Under the pieces are notes generated by a model. That model had not been told where the DNA came from, made no database searches, and saw only the letters and a list, made by a program, of their open reading frames with translations. Shown in pieces: positions 37,144 to 46,336 of a stretch of DNA of 64,000 bases. Origin of the DNA: Mycoplasmatota bacterium (lineage in GTDB: Bacteria; Bacillota_I; Bacilli_A; Izemoplasmatales; Hujiaoplasmataceae). The DNA lies in NCBI GenBank assembly GCA_018622675.1, contig CP076020.1, positions 1,488,001-1,552,000 on the forward strand. The letters run 5' to 3'. Within the stretch, counting starts at the first letter, position 1; each line of letters starts with the position of its first letter. The position numbers and the translations under genes were made by a program.

Positions 37144-37890
37144 ATGAAGGATTTAACTTGGATTAAAGAAAATTATATAGCACATAGAGGTTTTCATTCA
37201 TTGGACAAATCTATACCTGAAAATACACTACTAGCATTTAAAAAAGCCATGGATTATGATTACTCTATAGAATTAGATATCAACGTAACTAAAGATGGCA
37301 AGGTTGTTGTATTTCATGATATAAACCTAAAAAAATTATGTAAAGTTGATGTTAACCTATCAGAAGTCACTTATGATGAAATCAAGGATTTTCATATCTT
37401 AAATACCAATGAAAAAATACCTTTACTATCAGATGTATTAGAATTAGTAAAAGGAAGAGTGCCTTTACTTATTGAATTAAAACCTAAAGGTGATAACAAA
37501 TTATTATGTGAATCATTTGTCAAGACAATGTCGAATTACGATGGAGAATATGCCATCCATTCATTTAGTCCAGGCATTGTATATTGGTTTAAAAAAAATC
37601 AACCTGATATCATTAGAGGTCAGATTACTGAATACTTCAATGATGATCACAAAATGAACTTCATGATTAAACAACTCATGAAGCGCATGTCATTCAACTA
37701 TTTTACAAAACCTGATTTTATTAATTATGGAATCAAGGATTTACCTAATAAATACGCGAGTAAAATTCATAAAAAGGGTATTTGTGTCATTTCTTATACT
37801 GCTAGAAATAATCTAGAATATCATTTGGTAAAAAAACATTATGATAATGCTGTATTTGAATTTTTTAGACCTGAAATTGAAGAACATTAA
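37144..37890 (+). CDS. glycerophosphodiester phosphodiesterase family protein
   Basis: Hydrolyses glycerophosphodiesters to glycerol-3-phosphate and an alcohol; recycling of lipid head groups is the usual role. The catalytic pair H14 and H58 (AHRGFHSL and VVVFHD) and the acidic ligands E26 (PENT), E43 and D45 (IELDI) are all present. IELKPK near 120 is the third metal-binding segment. The frame is open upstream to 37060, but that part is a Ile-rich read-through of the promoter; the ATG at 37144 behind GGAGGAA gives the normal 248 residues. No signal peptide, so cytoplasmic. Confidence 0.92.
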   Translation: MKDLTWIKENYIAHRGFHSLDKSIPENTLLAFKKAMDYDYSIELDINVTKDGKVVVFHDINLKKLCKVDVNLSEVTYDEIKDFHILNTNEKIPLLSDVLELVKGRVPLLIELKPKGDNKLLCESFVKTMSNYDGEYAIHSFSPGIVYWFKKNQPDIIRGQITEYFNDDHKMNFMIKQLMKRMSFNYFTKPDFINYGIKDLPNKYASKIHKKGICVISYTARNNLEYHLVKKHYDNAVFEFFRPEIEEH

Positions 37891-37922
37891 AAAAGACGAA
37901 GTACCCTAACTTCGTCTTTTAT
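37889..37922. terminator. bidirectional terminator between GDPD and MFS genes
   Basis: AAAAGACGAAGT (37891-37902) and ACTTCGTCTTTT (37909-37920) form a 12-bp stem with a 6-base loop. It ends in T-runs on both strands and serves both convergent genes. Confidence 0.93.
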
Positions 37923-37933
37923 TATCAAGTTAT

Positions 37934-39547
37934 TTAGTCCATATCTACATCAAAATTTTCAATTAAAGAAGATTTTTTATCAATCTTAGTATCTCCATGT
38001 TTAACAAAGAACATAGTTATAAATGCTATTGCTACAAAGGTAGCGGCATAAGGGAATAATATTTCTCTGCCAAATTGATCCATTAAAAACCCTGAAAATA
38101 CCGGCGTGATAATCTGTGCAGCCATTGAGAAAGTATAATAGTAGCCAGTATATTTTCCTACGTTTGAACCTTTTGCTAATTCAACAACCATTGGATAAGA
38201 GTTTACATTAATTGTTGCCCAAGCAATACCCGTTAATCCAAAAATAATATACATGATAAAAGATGTATCCGGAGTCAAAAAGTAAACTGAACCAAAACAT
38301 ATAGTCAATAAGGTTATTCCAAAAAGAATTGTTTTTTTACGGCCCACTCGAGTCGCTAAAATACCAATCGGAATAAAAGCTAAAAGCGCAGAACCATGAG
38401 CAATATATATTGGTATTGCATACCCCATCTCTAACACTTTTGGTGCATAATCTGATAATTTAGTTGTGATGGCATTATAACCAAAGAACCATAATGTTAC
38501 AGAAGCTAATATGAGTATTAAAGCAACTTTTTTGCTTTTAGATAGATTGGCTTCTTCTTCTGTCCATTCATCTTCGTTTTCTTCTTCTTCAACCAAATCA
38601 AACTTAACTTCTTTAGAAATTCTTTCTGCAACTAATTCAGGTTCTTTCACGCGCCATAAGAAAATACCTAATATAACAAACATCAAAACCCCGATGGTAA
38701 TAAAAGCCGGTGTATAATTAACATATGAAAACTTATCTAAACCAAACAACATAATTGATCCTAGGGCAATCAAAGCCCCAAGCGATCCCATTAAGTTTAT
38801 AATAGCATTAGCTTTAGATCTTAAAGGTTTTATCGTTACATCTGGCATCAAGGCAACAGCAGGAGATCTAAAGGCTGACATAGCCAATAAAGCGACAAAT
38901 AATGTCAATACGAATACAAAAAATGTCATAGGTGAATTTGATGTAATGACCCAGGCTCTTTCGTTGGCATGATGATCGAATAATTCTTTTAACTCTGTTG
39001 TTTCATCATCTGTAATCTGGTCGTCACCAAGAATATCTTCCATAGGTAGGATAATATCATCTCTGTACTCACTGTATTTCGCAAAGGAAATCGTTCCTTG
39101 ATTTAATAAAGACTGCCATTCGGATTTAATATTATCTTGAATATTTTTCCAGTTATTTAAAATCACTGTATCATCTGTTGATTCACTTCGATAAATTAAA
39201 TCATAGTCCTCAATGATTTGAGATTCAACTTCTATCTTACTTTTTTGAACATTATCAGAATAGGTCAGTGTCATAAAAGCAAGGGCAGCTATAATAGTAC
39301 CAACAATAATAAATGGAGTTCTTCTTCCTCTTTTATGTTTTGATTTATCTGACAAGGCACCAAAAACTGGAATTAAAAACAAAGCCAGTACATTGTCAAG
39401 AGCCATTACCAAACCTGACCACATTTGATTTAAACCAAACTTGTCTATTAAAATTTTTGTAACAATGGCATCGTAAGTTTGCCAAAACATCGAAATCATT
39501 AAAAAAGCAAGTCCTACAAAAAATATTTTTTTAACATTTAACTTCAT
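37934..39547 (-). CDS. major facilitator superfamily transporter, GPH/SLC45-like
   Basis: Secondary carrier of 537 residues with twelve likely membrane segments. The loop between segments 2 and 3 has GALSDKSKHKRGRRTPFI (63-80), the motif A form of sugar carriers of the GPH and SLC45 types, so a sugar or glycoside substrate is plausible but not proved. Between segments 3 and 4 there is an acidic, hydrophilic insertion of about 100 residues (about 100-200), predicted outside the cell, which is unusual. A Glu-rich stretch (about 325-345) lies in the central cytoplasmic loop. AGAGGTGG precedes the start. Confidence 0.85.
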   Translation of the reverse strand: MKLNVKKIFFVGLAFLMISMFWQTYDAIVTKILIDKFGLNQMWSGLVMALDNVLALFLIPVFGALSDKSKHKRGRRTPFIIVGTIIAALAFMTLTYSDNVQKSKIEVESQIIEDYDLIYRSESTDDTVILNNWKNIQDNIKSEWQSLLNQGTISFAKYSEYRDDIILPMEDILGDDQITDDETTELKELFDHHANERAWVITSNSPMTFFVFVLTLFVALLAMSAFRSPAVALMPDVTIKPLRSKANAIINLMGSLGALIALGSIMLFGLDKFSYVNYTPAFITIGVLMFVILGIFLWRVKEPELVAERISKEVKFDLVEEEENEDEWTEEEANLSKSKKVALILILASVTLWFFGYNAITTKLSDYAPKVLEMGYAIPIYIAHGSALLAFIPIGILATRVGRKKTILFGITLLTICFGSVYFLTPDTSFIMYIIFGLTGIAWATINVNSYPMVVELAKGSNVGKYTGYYYTFSMAAQIITPVFSGFLMDQFGREILFPYAATFVAIAFITMFFVKHGDTKIDKKSSLIENFDVDMD

Positions 39548-39575
39548 ATTCCACCTCTTATCTCATATTATTTTT

Positions 39576-39584
39576 ATTATATCA
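39576..39584 (-). promoter_or_regulatory. extended -10 promoter of the MFS gene
   Basis: Minus strand TGATATAAT (39576-39584), 28 bases before the MFS start codon. The -35 is poor. Confidence 0.6.
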
Positions 39585-39620
39585 TGAAAGATATAAATAA
39601 TTTGTACTTTTTAAGAAATT

Positions 39621-39647
39621 AAAAAAAAGCGCTGTTAAGCGCTTTTT
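39621..39647 (-). terminator. Rho-independent terminator after the PH-like membrane protein gene
   Basis: Minus strand AAAAAGCGC-TTAACA-GCGCTTTTTTTT forms a stem and T-run just beyond the stop at 39655. Confidence 0.92.
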
Positions 39648-39654
39648 CTGTATA

Positions 39655-40221
39655 TTATACATAAAGTTTTGTTGAAATTCTCTTTATAGCCTCTTCATTA
39701 TACTTATTTTTCTTTAACTGAACTGTATAATCATCCATATGTCCTGAAATTACTTTAAAAAACAATGTCTTTTTCGCTTTAAATATGATCATTAATCCAA
39801 TAATAACAAGTATGAATGCTAGACCATAATAAATTAAATCATTGATTAATATGAACATGCCTGAGATTTCAAAGGCATAGACAGATAAGGATGGTAAGAG
39901 TGTTGAGCCACTATAAGAGAATGCAGCTAACACTAAACCAGCAACCAATAAAATAAAACCTATAAGTTTAGCAATATATGTAGAGTTCATATATTCAATA
40001 TAGTACTCAACATGTGTGATGGTGTTTCTTTGTATTTCATTTATTCCTTTTCTTCTTACTTTACGTTTTTTTTGGTAGTAAATGCCATCATTATAAACAA
40101 TAAGCCTTTTGGTTGTTAAAACCATCCGACAATCACTTCTTTTACCCCTAAGTTTATTAAAGTCATAGAATACTTTTTCATCTTTTGATAATTTTATCTG
40201 ATTTATAAGATGTTTATCCAT
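39655..40221 (-). CDS. uncharacterised protein with two membrane segments and a PH-like pattern
   Basis: I do not recognise a named family. Residues 1-75 contain LTTKRLIVYNDGIYYQKKRKVRRKGI, a beta-rich pattern like the bacterial PH-like domains (bPH) that often occur at membranes. Two hydrophobic segments follow (about 83-103 and 128-147). The last 40 residues again look like a beta/alpha half of such a domain. Function unknown. It has GGTGGTGG before the ATG, and own terminator, so it seems to be a single-gene unit. Confidence 0.7.
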   Translation of the reverse strand: MDKHLINQIKLSKDEKVFYDFNKLRGKRSDCRMVLTTKRLIVYNDGIYYQKKRKVRRKGINEIQRNTITHVEYYIEYMNSTYIAKLIGFILLVAGLVLAAFSYSGSTLLPSLSVYAFEISGMFILINDLIYYGLAFILVIIGLMIIFKAKKTLFFKVISGHMDDYTVQLKKNKYNEEAIKRISTKLYV

Positions 40222-40296
40222 ACAACTACCACCACCAATCCTAATATAATTTTACTTTATTTATGCATTAATTTCAATAGATTGATTAAATATCAA

Positions 40297-42987
40297 CTAA
40301 TAAGTGCTTTTTTGAACAATCTTTGTCAATTCACCAAATAACATAGGAACTAAACCTAAGGCCATCGCTAATATCAATTCTAAAAATGTAAGTGGTTCTA
40401 GTTTAAATATATCAGCTGTGAAAGGTATATAAACTAAAAGTAGAACTAATCCTAGAGATACAAAGACTGAATAATTCAAAAATTTATTACTAAATGGATT
40501 GTATTGGAATAAAAACTTAGTCTCAGACCTTGCTGAGAAAGCTCTTAATAACTCACCAAAGACTACAGCAACAAAAGCCATTGTTCTTGCTTGAGTTTCT
40601 GATGCACCATCTATCCATGATAGTCCTAATTTAAAGGCAAATAATCCAGCTAACATTAAACCAGTACCTTGGATAATCACTTTAATTAAAGTTTCTTTAT
40701 TTAATAATTTTTCTTTCGTATCACGTGGTGCTCTCTCCATTGTATTACCTTCAGCCTTTTCCATTCCTAATGCAAATGCCGGGAATGAATCGGTCATTAA
40801 GTTAATCCATAACAAATGGATAGCCATTAACGGTAATAAACCATTAAAAACTGGCGCAAATATCATTGCTAGTAAAATCAGTAAGATTTCACCAATATTA
40901 CATGAGACTAAGAAAACTGTAAATTTTCTAATATTACTATAGATTGTTCTTCCTTCTTCAACAGCAGCAACAATTGAAGTAAAATTGTCATCAGTCAAAA
41001 TCATATTTGATGCTTCTTTAGAAACTTCTGTACCAGTAATTCCCATTGCCACACCAATTTCTGCTTGTTTTAATGCTGGTGAATCATTAACGCCATCACC
41101 CGTCATCGCTACCACTTGGTCATTCTTTTGTAATACTTCTACAATTCTAATTTTATCAGCTGGGGTTGATCTTGCAAAAACATCACACTTTAATATAGCT
41201 TCTTCAAATTCTTCATCTGACATATTCCTAGTATCTTCACCTGATAAAGCAAGTCCGCCTTCTTTTAAAATGTTCAGTTCTTTGGCAATAGCTTTTGCTG
41301 TAACAATATGGTCACCAGTAATCATCATAACTCTTATACCTGCATTATGACATTTAGCAATCGCTTCTTTAGCTTCTGGTCTAGGAGGGTCAATCATAGC
41401 AACCAAACCAACAAAGATTAAATCCTCTTCTAAGTCCATAGATTTTGGTTGATCTGTTTCCTTATAAGCAAATCCTAAAACACGATAAGCTTGAGCAGAA
41501 AAATCTTCGTTTTGTTTTAAAACCTTATCTATATCTTTCTTTGTAATATCTCTCACTTGTCCATTTATAGATATACGGTTACATTTTCTAATCAATTGAT
41601 CAGTTGCACCCTTTGTTAAAACAAGATTTTTATCTTCTACTTTGTTTATAGAAGTCATCATTTTTCTTGTAGAATCAAATGTATATTCATTTAATTGTGG
41701 AAAATTTTCATCTAAATTTTCTACAGGATAGCCTCCTTTAGCGGCTAAAACCAATAAAGCCCCTTCAGTAGGATCGCCTAGAATTTTATTATCATTTTCT
41801 ATTTTTGAATCATTACATAATAAGGATATTTGTAATATTTTTTCTAAATTACCATTGATTTCAACATTTTTATCATCTTTTAAAATATCACCTTGAGTCT
41901 CATACCCATTTCCAGTCACTTCGTAAACATTATCTAAATCGTAGACTCGTCTTACTGTCATTTCATTTTGAGTTAAGGTTCCTGTCTTATCAGAACAAAT
42001 CACTGTCGCTTGTCCTAAAGTTTCAACAGTAGATAAATTTTTTATGATAGCATTTCTTTTTACCATTCTTTGCATTCCCAAGGCTAAAACAACAGTAATA
42101 ACTGCAGTTAATCCTTCTGGTATAGCTGCAACAGCTAAAGCAACTGATGTTAAGAAAAGCTCTAATTCAAAGTTAAAGTTGTTTTGAATGAACCCTAATA
42201 AAAATACAACTACTGAAACAATGATAATGATAACTCCCAATACTTTTGCAAACTGATCAATAGTTTTTTGTAAAGGGGTTTTTCCTTCTTCCACTGAATC
42301 TAACATCGTTGCAATCTTACCGATTTCTGTTTCCATACCGATATTTGTTACAACACCTTTTCCTTTACCATAAGTAACTAAAGTTGACATGTAAATTGAA
42401 TTAGTTCTATCGGCTAAAAGCGTTGATTCATCTAACTCGTTTTTCGCATCCTTTTCAACTGGTGTTGATTCACCTGTTAATGAAGATTCGTCAGTTTTTA
42501 AATTAGTAGATTCTAATAAGCGAATATCAGCTGCAACAAAGTCACCTGTTTCTAATAAAACAATATCTCCTACTGTTAATTCTTCTGAAGAAACTTCTGT
42601 AGTTTTTCCATCACGAATGACTTTCGCATGTGGAGAACTCATCTTCTTTAAAGCAGCTAAAGCATTATTAGCTTTTTGTTCTTGATTGACTCCAAGTATT
42701 GCATTCAATAAAACTATGGCAATAATGATAAATCCATCAATTAGGCCTTCTCCTTCTAATATACCAACAACCACAGACACAGCCGCAGCTATGATCAGAA
42801 TGATTACTAGAAAGTCTTTAAACTGATCAAGAAACATCATTAATAATGATTTTTTCTTTGACTCCCTTAATTGATTCTTACCATATTCTTTTTGTCTTTT
42901 TTCAACTTCCTCTTTTGTTAATCCATTTTTAGAATTCACTTCTAAAGACTCTAAAACTTCTTTTTTTGATTGACTGTATGTTTCCAT
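40297..42987 (-). CDS. P-type cation ATPase, type II (Ca2+/Mn2+ exporter)
   Basis: Membrane pump of 896 residues. The phosphorylation site DKTGTLTQNE is near residue 332, TGES lies in the actuator domain, and MTGDGVNDSPALKQAEIG is in the hinge. PEGL in membrane segment 4 and NLMTDSFPAFALGME in segment 6 are the ion-site motifs of SERCA/PMR1-type pumps. The gene is preceded by a yybP-ykoY riboswitch and its terminator, so manganese is a likely substrate, as for YoaB of Lactococcus. The frame reaches 43026, but AAAGGATGA points to the ATG at 42987 (METYSQSK). Confidence 0.94.
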   Translation of the reverse strand: METYSQSKKEVLESLEVNSKNGLTKEEVEKRQKEYGKNQLRESKKKSLLMMFLDQFKDFLVIILIIAAAVSVVVGILEGEGLIDGFIIIAIVLLNAILGVNQEQKANNALAALKKMSSPHAKVIRDGKTTEVSSEELTVGDIVLLETGDFVAADIRLLESTNLKTDESSLTGESTPVEKDAKNELDESTLLADRTNSIYMSTLVTYGKGKGVVTNIGMETEIGKIATMLDSVEEGKTPLQKTIDQFAKVLGVIIIIVSVVVFLLGFIQNNFNFELELFLTSVALAVAAIPEGLTAVITVVLALGMQRMVKRNAIIKNLSTVETLGQATVICSDKTGTLTQNEMTVRRVYDLDNVYEVTGNGYETQGDILKDDKNVEINGNLEKILQISLLCNDSKIENDNKILGDPTEGALLVLAAKGGYPVENLDENFPQLNEYTFDSTRKMMTSINKVEDKNLVLTKGATDQLIRKCNRISINGQVRDITKKDIDKVLKQNEDFSAQAYRVLGFAYKETDQPKSMDLEEDLIFVGLVAMIDPPRPEAKEAIAKCHNAGIRVMMITGDHIVTAKAIAKELNILKEGGLALSGEDTRNMSDEEFEEAILKCDVFARSTPADKIRIVEVLQKNDQVVAMTGDGVNDSPALKQAEIGVAMGITGTEVSKEASNMILTDDNFTSIVAAVEEGRTIYSNIRKFTVFLVSCNIGEILLILLAMIFAPVFNGLLPLMAIHLLWINLMTDSFPAFALGMEKAEGNTMERAPRDTKEKLLNKETLIKVIIQGTGLMLAGLFAFKLGLSWIDGASETQARTMAFVAVVFGELLRAFSARSETKFLFQYNPFSNKFLNYSVFVSLGLVLLLVYIPFTADIFKLEPLTFLELILAMALGLVPMLFGELTKIVQKSTY

Positions 42988-43004
42988 ATACTCATCCTTT
43001 CTTA

Positions 43005-43042
43005 GAAAAAACAGACTTATACACAAAAAAGTGCATAAGTCT
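43005..43042 (-). terminator. riboswitch-controlled terminator (expression platform)
   Basis: On the RNA strand AGACTTATGCAC (43031-43042) pairs with GTGTATAAGTCT (43013-43024), followed by GTTTTTTC. The upstream arm shares AGACTTAT with the 3' side of the aptamer's closing helix, so ligand binding and termination exclude each other. Binding of Mn2+ is expected to free the gene for transcription. Confidence 0.85.
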
Positions 43043-43115
43043 TGCTGTTAAAATTAAACCAGGTATATAACCAAGATGTTGATTTAATCGCACTTTGGCC
43101 AGCTACTCCCTTATT
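43035..43115 (-). ncRNA. yybP-ykoY (Mn2+-sensing) riboswitch
   Basis: The RNA strand carries the class signatures in order: ATAAGGGAGTAGC (to about 43102), ATCAACATC and ACCTGG in the two loops that dock, then AGCAAGACTTAT (43035-43046), which closes the first helix with ATAAG. GGGAGUAGC and AGCAAGAC are conserved in known members. The class senses Mn2+ and commonly controls P-type ATPases or other Mn exporters, as it does here. It is a compact version with short loops. Confidence 0.85.
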
Positions 43116-43121
43116 GATATA

Positions 43122-43150
43122 ATAATAACCTAAGTTCTATAAGTTGTCAA
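43122..43150 (-). promoter_or_regulatory. promoter of the riboswitch-ATPase unit
   Basis: Minus strand TTGACA (43145-43150), 17-base spacer, TATTAT (43122-43127). It lies directly beyond the stop codon of the surface protein gene, so the two genes are independent units. Confidence 0.88.
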
Positions 43151-44824
43151 TCACAATATCTGTTTTCGCTGAACAAAAAAATATCCTAGAAAACTAGCAA
43201 TTACCAATAAACCACTTCCACCATAAATCATCATCTTTTTATTTTTTTGAAAAAAATCAAGTTCAATATCTTCTGGTGAAAAATAGATATCATCAATACC
43301 TCTATCAACCACCTTTACTTGTAAATCTTTATTAATGATTTCACCATATTCATCTTCAAAAACTAATTTAAGATGATATGTGCCTGGAGTTTTTGCATGT
43401 TTTGTATATGAGTCATACCTCACAGTAATTGAATAATCTCTTCCACTTTTTAATTCACTAGTTTTTGTCAGTAATTGAGCAAAATCCGGTAATTCCATGA
43501 CTTGATTAGAATAGACTTGTATGACAGCTAAATCAAAATAAATCATTGGCCCTATTCCGTCTACAACGTGAATATCAATGTTTTTTTCTGTCTTATTTCC
43601 AGATGAATCTGTGGCTGAAAAAACCACTCTGTATTCTCCAATTTGTCGATAGTTATCTTTATAAGTATTCTCTTCAACATTTAATTTAATATTATCGTCA
43701 TAATTATCATTAACACTTAAACCTGAAATAATGGTGGGTTCATTATAATATTCATTATAACCCACATGAATAGTAGACTCACCGCTTATAGTTGGTGCCT
43801 CTTTATCTACCACATTCATCACTAATTGGTGATTCGTTTTATTTCCGGAACTATCACTGACACTAAAATGCATTTCATAGGCACCAACTATACTTTTATT
43901 AGCGCTATAATCATCACTTTCGACAATGATTGAATTTGATATATCACCATCGTAGTTATCGCTTGCAGATAGTTTCGATAGAATCTCTTCAATTGATAAA
44001 ACCTTAGGATATAAAACCTCAATTTGACTTACATCAGAGAAAACTGGATCTAAAACATCTACGACTTCTACACTTATTTCTACTTCACTTTTATTACCAC
44101 TTGAATCCTCTACCCTAAATAGCAATTGATATCTACCAATTGTATGACTCATATCACTATATCCATCATTAACCAAAGAAATATTGTCTGATACATCTCC
44201 ATCAATTGAATCATATGCAACTAATGAACTTTGTATTTCTTCTACACTTATAGGGCGGTCTACATAAGAAATAATAGTACCTTGGCTTTGAAAATATGGA
44301 GAAGTGGTATCAATGATTGTCCCAGGTATATGAGCTTCATAAGCCGTTGGATATATACCTTCTTCTATTTGAATACTAGAAGCATCAGTCTGTGAGTCAT
44401 CGTAACCACTCATCTCTAAGGAAATAAACTTAACATCCTCATAAGTTGTAAATACTTGATAATGATAGCTATTGCCATCGAATACAGCCCGTTCGTAATC
44501 ATAACCTGTAAATATAATCTCTTCTACAATTTCATTTAATTCATTATAATAGGTAATACATACGTTAACAATTTGTGTATTCAGTCTTGTATCAACGGAA
44601 AACACATAATTTGTATCAGGTTTGACCATAACCTTGTCTATGGTTCTAACTGCAGGTATTTCACTACCACTTTCTTCGTGTTCAACAATCAAATATTCTA
44701 AATTATCTGTTGAAATATAATTTTTACCTCCCGGTAAATAATTTACTTGGTTAGCGTGAACCAGTTGATTTAGATTTAAAACAATCATTGATATTAAAGC
44801 AATAAAACTTAATAATTTTTTCAT
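43151..44824 (-). CDS. surface protein with Ig-like (DUF5011-type) repeats and C-terminal anchor
   Basis: A secreted, membrane-held protein of 557 residues with unknown ligand. It has an N-terminal signal peptide (1-24, cleaved after VHA). A first region of about 140 residues with carbohydrate-binding-like beta pattern follows, then four or five repeats of about 80 residues. They contain DGDVSDNI/YDGDISNSI and end in SSGNKSE or SSGNKTN; this is the bacterial Ig-like DUF5011 pattern. The C-terminus has one membrane segment (about 531-552) and a short basic tail without LPXTG, as expected for a cell without a wall. AAAAGGAGG precedes the ATG. Confidence 0.8.
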   Translation of the reverse strand: MKKLLSFIALISMIVLNLNQLVHANQVNYLPGGKNYISTDNLEYLIVEHEESGSEIPAVRTIDKVMVKPDTNYVFSVDTRLNTQIVNVCITYYNELNEIVEEIIFTGYDYERAVFDGNSYHYQVFTTYEDVKFISLEMSGYDDSQTDASSIQIEEGIYPTAYEAHIPGTIIDTTSPYFQSQGTIISYVDRPISVEEIQSSLVAYDSIDGDVSDNISLVNDGYSDMSHTIGRYQLLFRVEDSSGNKSEVEISVEVVDVLDPVFSDVSQIEVLYPKVLSIEEILSKLSASDNYDGDISNSIIVESDDYSANKSIVGAYEMHFSVSDSSGNKTNHQLVMNVVDKEAPTISGESTIHVGYNEYYNEPTIISGLSVNDNYDDNIKLNVEENTYKDNYRQIGEYRVVFSATDSSGNKTEKNIDIHVVDGIGPMIYFDLAVIQVYSNQVMELPDFAQLLTKTSELKSGRDYSITVRYDSYTKHAKTPGTYHLKLVFEDEYGEIINKDLQVKVVDRGIDDIYFSPEDIELDFFQKNKKMMIYGGSGLLVIASFLGYFFVQRKQIL

Positions 44825-44905
44825 ATTTGCCTCCTTTTAATTCAATATTACGCACCAAAAATAAAAATTCTTTAAAACTTATCATTTTAAGAATAAAAAA
44901 AATCG

Positions 44906-44914
44906 TGATATAAT
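44906..44914 (+). promoter_or_regulatory. extended -10 promoter of the aldo/keto reductase gene
   Basis: Plus strand TGATATAAT (44906-44914), 18 bases before the start codon, with a weak TTTAAG -35. Confidence 0.65.
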
Positions 44915-44932
44915 AAATTTGAGGTGATAAAT

Positions 44933-45757
44933 ATGAAAAAACAAAAATTAAACAATGATGTTTTAATGCCTATTATTGGTTTAGGAACATTCAGAAGTAA
45001 AGAAGAGGACGCTTATAATGCAGTTTTAACAGCTTTAAAAGCTGGGTATAGACATATTGATACTGCAGCTATTTACGGTAATGAAGAGGCCGTTGGAAAA
45101 GCAATTAAAGATTCAGGTATTAAAAGAAAAGATATTTTTGTAACAACAAAACTATGGAATACTGAGCAAGGGTATCAAACAACTATAAAAGCTTTTAATG
45201 AATCTTTACAAAAATTAGGTTTAGATTATGTTGATCTATATTTAATTCACTGGTTCAAAGGCTATGAAAATTCTATTGATACTTGGAAAGCATTTGAAAC
45301 TTTATATGATATGGGTAAAGTCAAAGCTATTGGTGTATCTAATTATAATGTTCATCATTTAGAACATTTAATCGCTAATGCTAAAATCAAACCAATGGTT
45401 AACCAAGTTGAAACTCATATTCATCTACAAAATGAGTTTTTACAAGATTTTTGTAAAAAACATAGCATTCAATTAGAAGCTTATGCCCCTTTAATGTCTC
45501 ATCACATTGAAGAATTACTATCAAATGAAACGATGAAAGAAATCGCAAAAAAACATAATAAATCAATCGCACAAATTGCCATAAAATGGTTAACAGAAAG
45601 AGAAATTGTTGTAATCCCAAAAAGTGTTACACCAAAACGTATTAAAGAAAACTTTGATATTTTTGATTTCTCATTAGACGATGAAGATATGAAGAAAATT
45701 AAAGGGCTCAATAGAGGGAATAAATATTTCACAGAATTTGATAATGTCCCATTTTAA
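44933..45757 (+). CDS. aldo/keto reductase
   Basis: NADPH-dependent oxidoreductase of 274 residues, of the 2,5-diketo-D-gluconate reductase/YvgN type. The catalytic tetrad is complete: D43, Y48, K73 and H106 (HIDTAAIYGNEEAVG, TTKLWN, LYLIHW). The C-terminal IPKSVTPKRIKEN binds the 2'-phosphate of NADPH. The frame is open from a GTG at 44924 that is part of GAGGTG; the ATG at 44933 is preferred. The natural substrate is unknown. A single-gene unit with its own promoter and terminator. Confidence 0.93.
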   Translation: MKKQKLNNDVLMPIIGLGTFRSKEEDAYNAVLTALKAGYRHIDTAAIYGNEEAVGKAIKDSGIKRKDIFVTTKLWNTEQGYQTTIKAFNESLQKLGLDYVDLYLIHWFKGYENSIDTWKAFETLYDMGKVKAIGVSNYNVHHLEHLIANAKIKPMVNQVETHIHLQNEFLQDFCKKHSIQLEAYAPLMSHHIEELLSNETMKEIAKKHNKSIAQIAIKWLTEREIVVIPKSVTPKRIKENFDIFDFSLDDEDMKKIKGLNRGNKYFTEFDNVPF

Positions 45758-45769
45758 TCAAATAAATAT

Positions 45770-45804
45770 ATAAAAGGTTAATCACAGCGATTAACCTTTT
45801 TTTT
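45770..45804. terminator. bidirectional terminator between AKR and YqxD genes
   Basis: AAAAGGTTAATC (45772-45783) and GATTAACCTTTT (45789-45800) form a 12-bp stem with a 5-base loop, followed by a long T-run on the plus strand and a shorter one on the minus strand. Confidence 0.93.
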
Positions 45805-45814
45805 GATTTAATGA

Positions 45815-46252
45815 CTATTTTCTTTCCTCTAGAAATTTTTCTAAAGTCTCTTTAAATTTAATATCATCTACTTCTTTTCTTTTTGAAGTATGGCCATATC
45901 TCTTTTTAGCTCTTCTCATCTTCTGACCTATTTGTCTTTGTAATAACAACATATCAATATTATGCGAAGTATAAAACCATCCGTCTTGATGCAAGGCATA
46001 TGCACCTTTTAACAAAACTAAACTAGCCAAACCATAGTCTTGAGTAACCACCAAGTCACCTTTATCTGTTAACCTAACAATTTCATGATCAGCAACGTCA
46101 TTTCCTGCATCAACAGTAATCACTTGTCCATAATCTGTTTCAATCATATGATGAATATTACAAACAATCACTAGGTCTATATGAAATTTTTCAGCTAAAT
46201 CTCTTGTTATTTTTCTTACTGGACTTGCATCCGCATCAATTAGTATCTTCAT
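45815..46252 (-). CDS. YaiI/YqxD family (DUF188) PIN-like protein
   Basis: A conserved family of 145 residues with a NYN/PIN-like nuclease fold; no activity is established. It has the N-terminal ILIDADASPVRKI, VDAGNDVADHEIV and TQDYGLASLVLLKGAYAL, holding the conserved acidic residues. MRRAKKRYGHTSKRK near the end is also typical. It probably acts on RNA, by analogy only. Convergent with the AKR gene. Confidence 0.9.
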   Translation of the reverse strand: MKILIDADASPVRKITRDLAEKFHIDLVIVCNIHHMIETDYGQVITVDAGNDVADHEIVRLTDKGDLVVTQDYGLASLVLLKGAYALHQDGWFYTSHNIDMLLLQRQIGQKMRRAKKRYGHTSKRKEVDDIKFKETLEKFLEERK

Positions 46253-46336
46253 AAACTCCCCAATATAAATTCCTTCATTCTATTTCTACAAACTCTCATG
46301 AACAAACATACTCATTTAGTAACTAGTCACAAGTCT

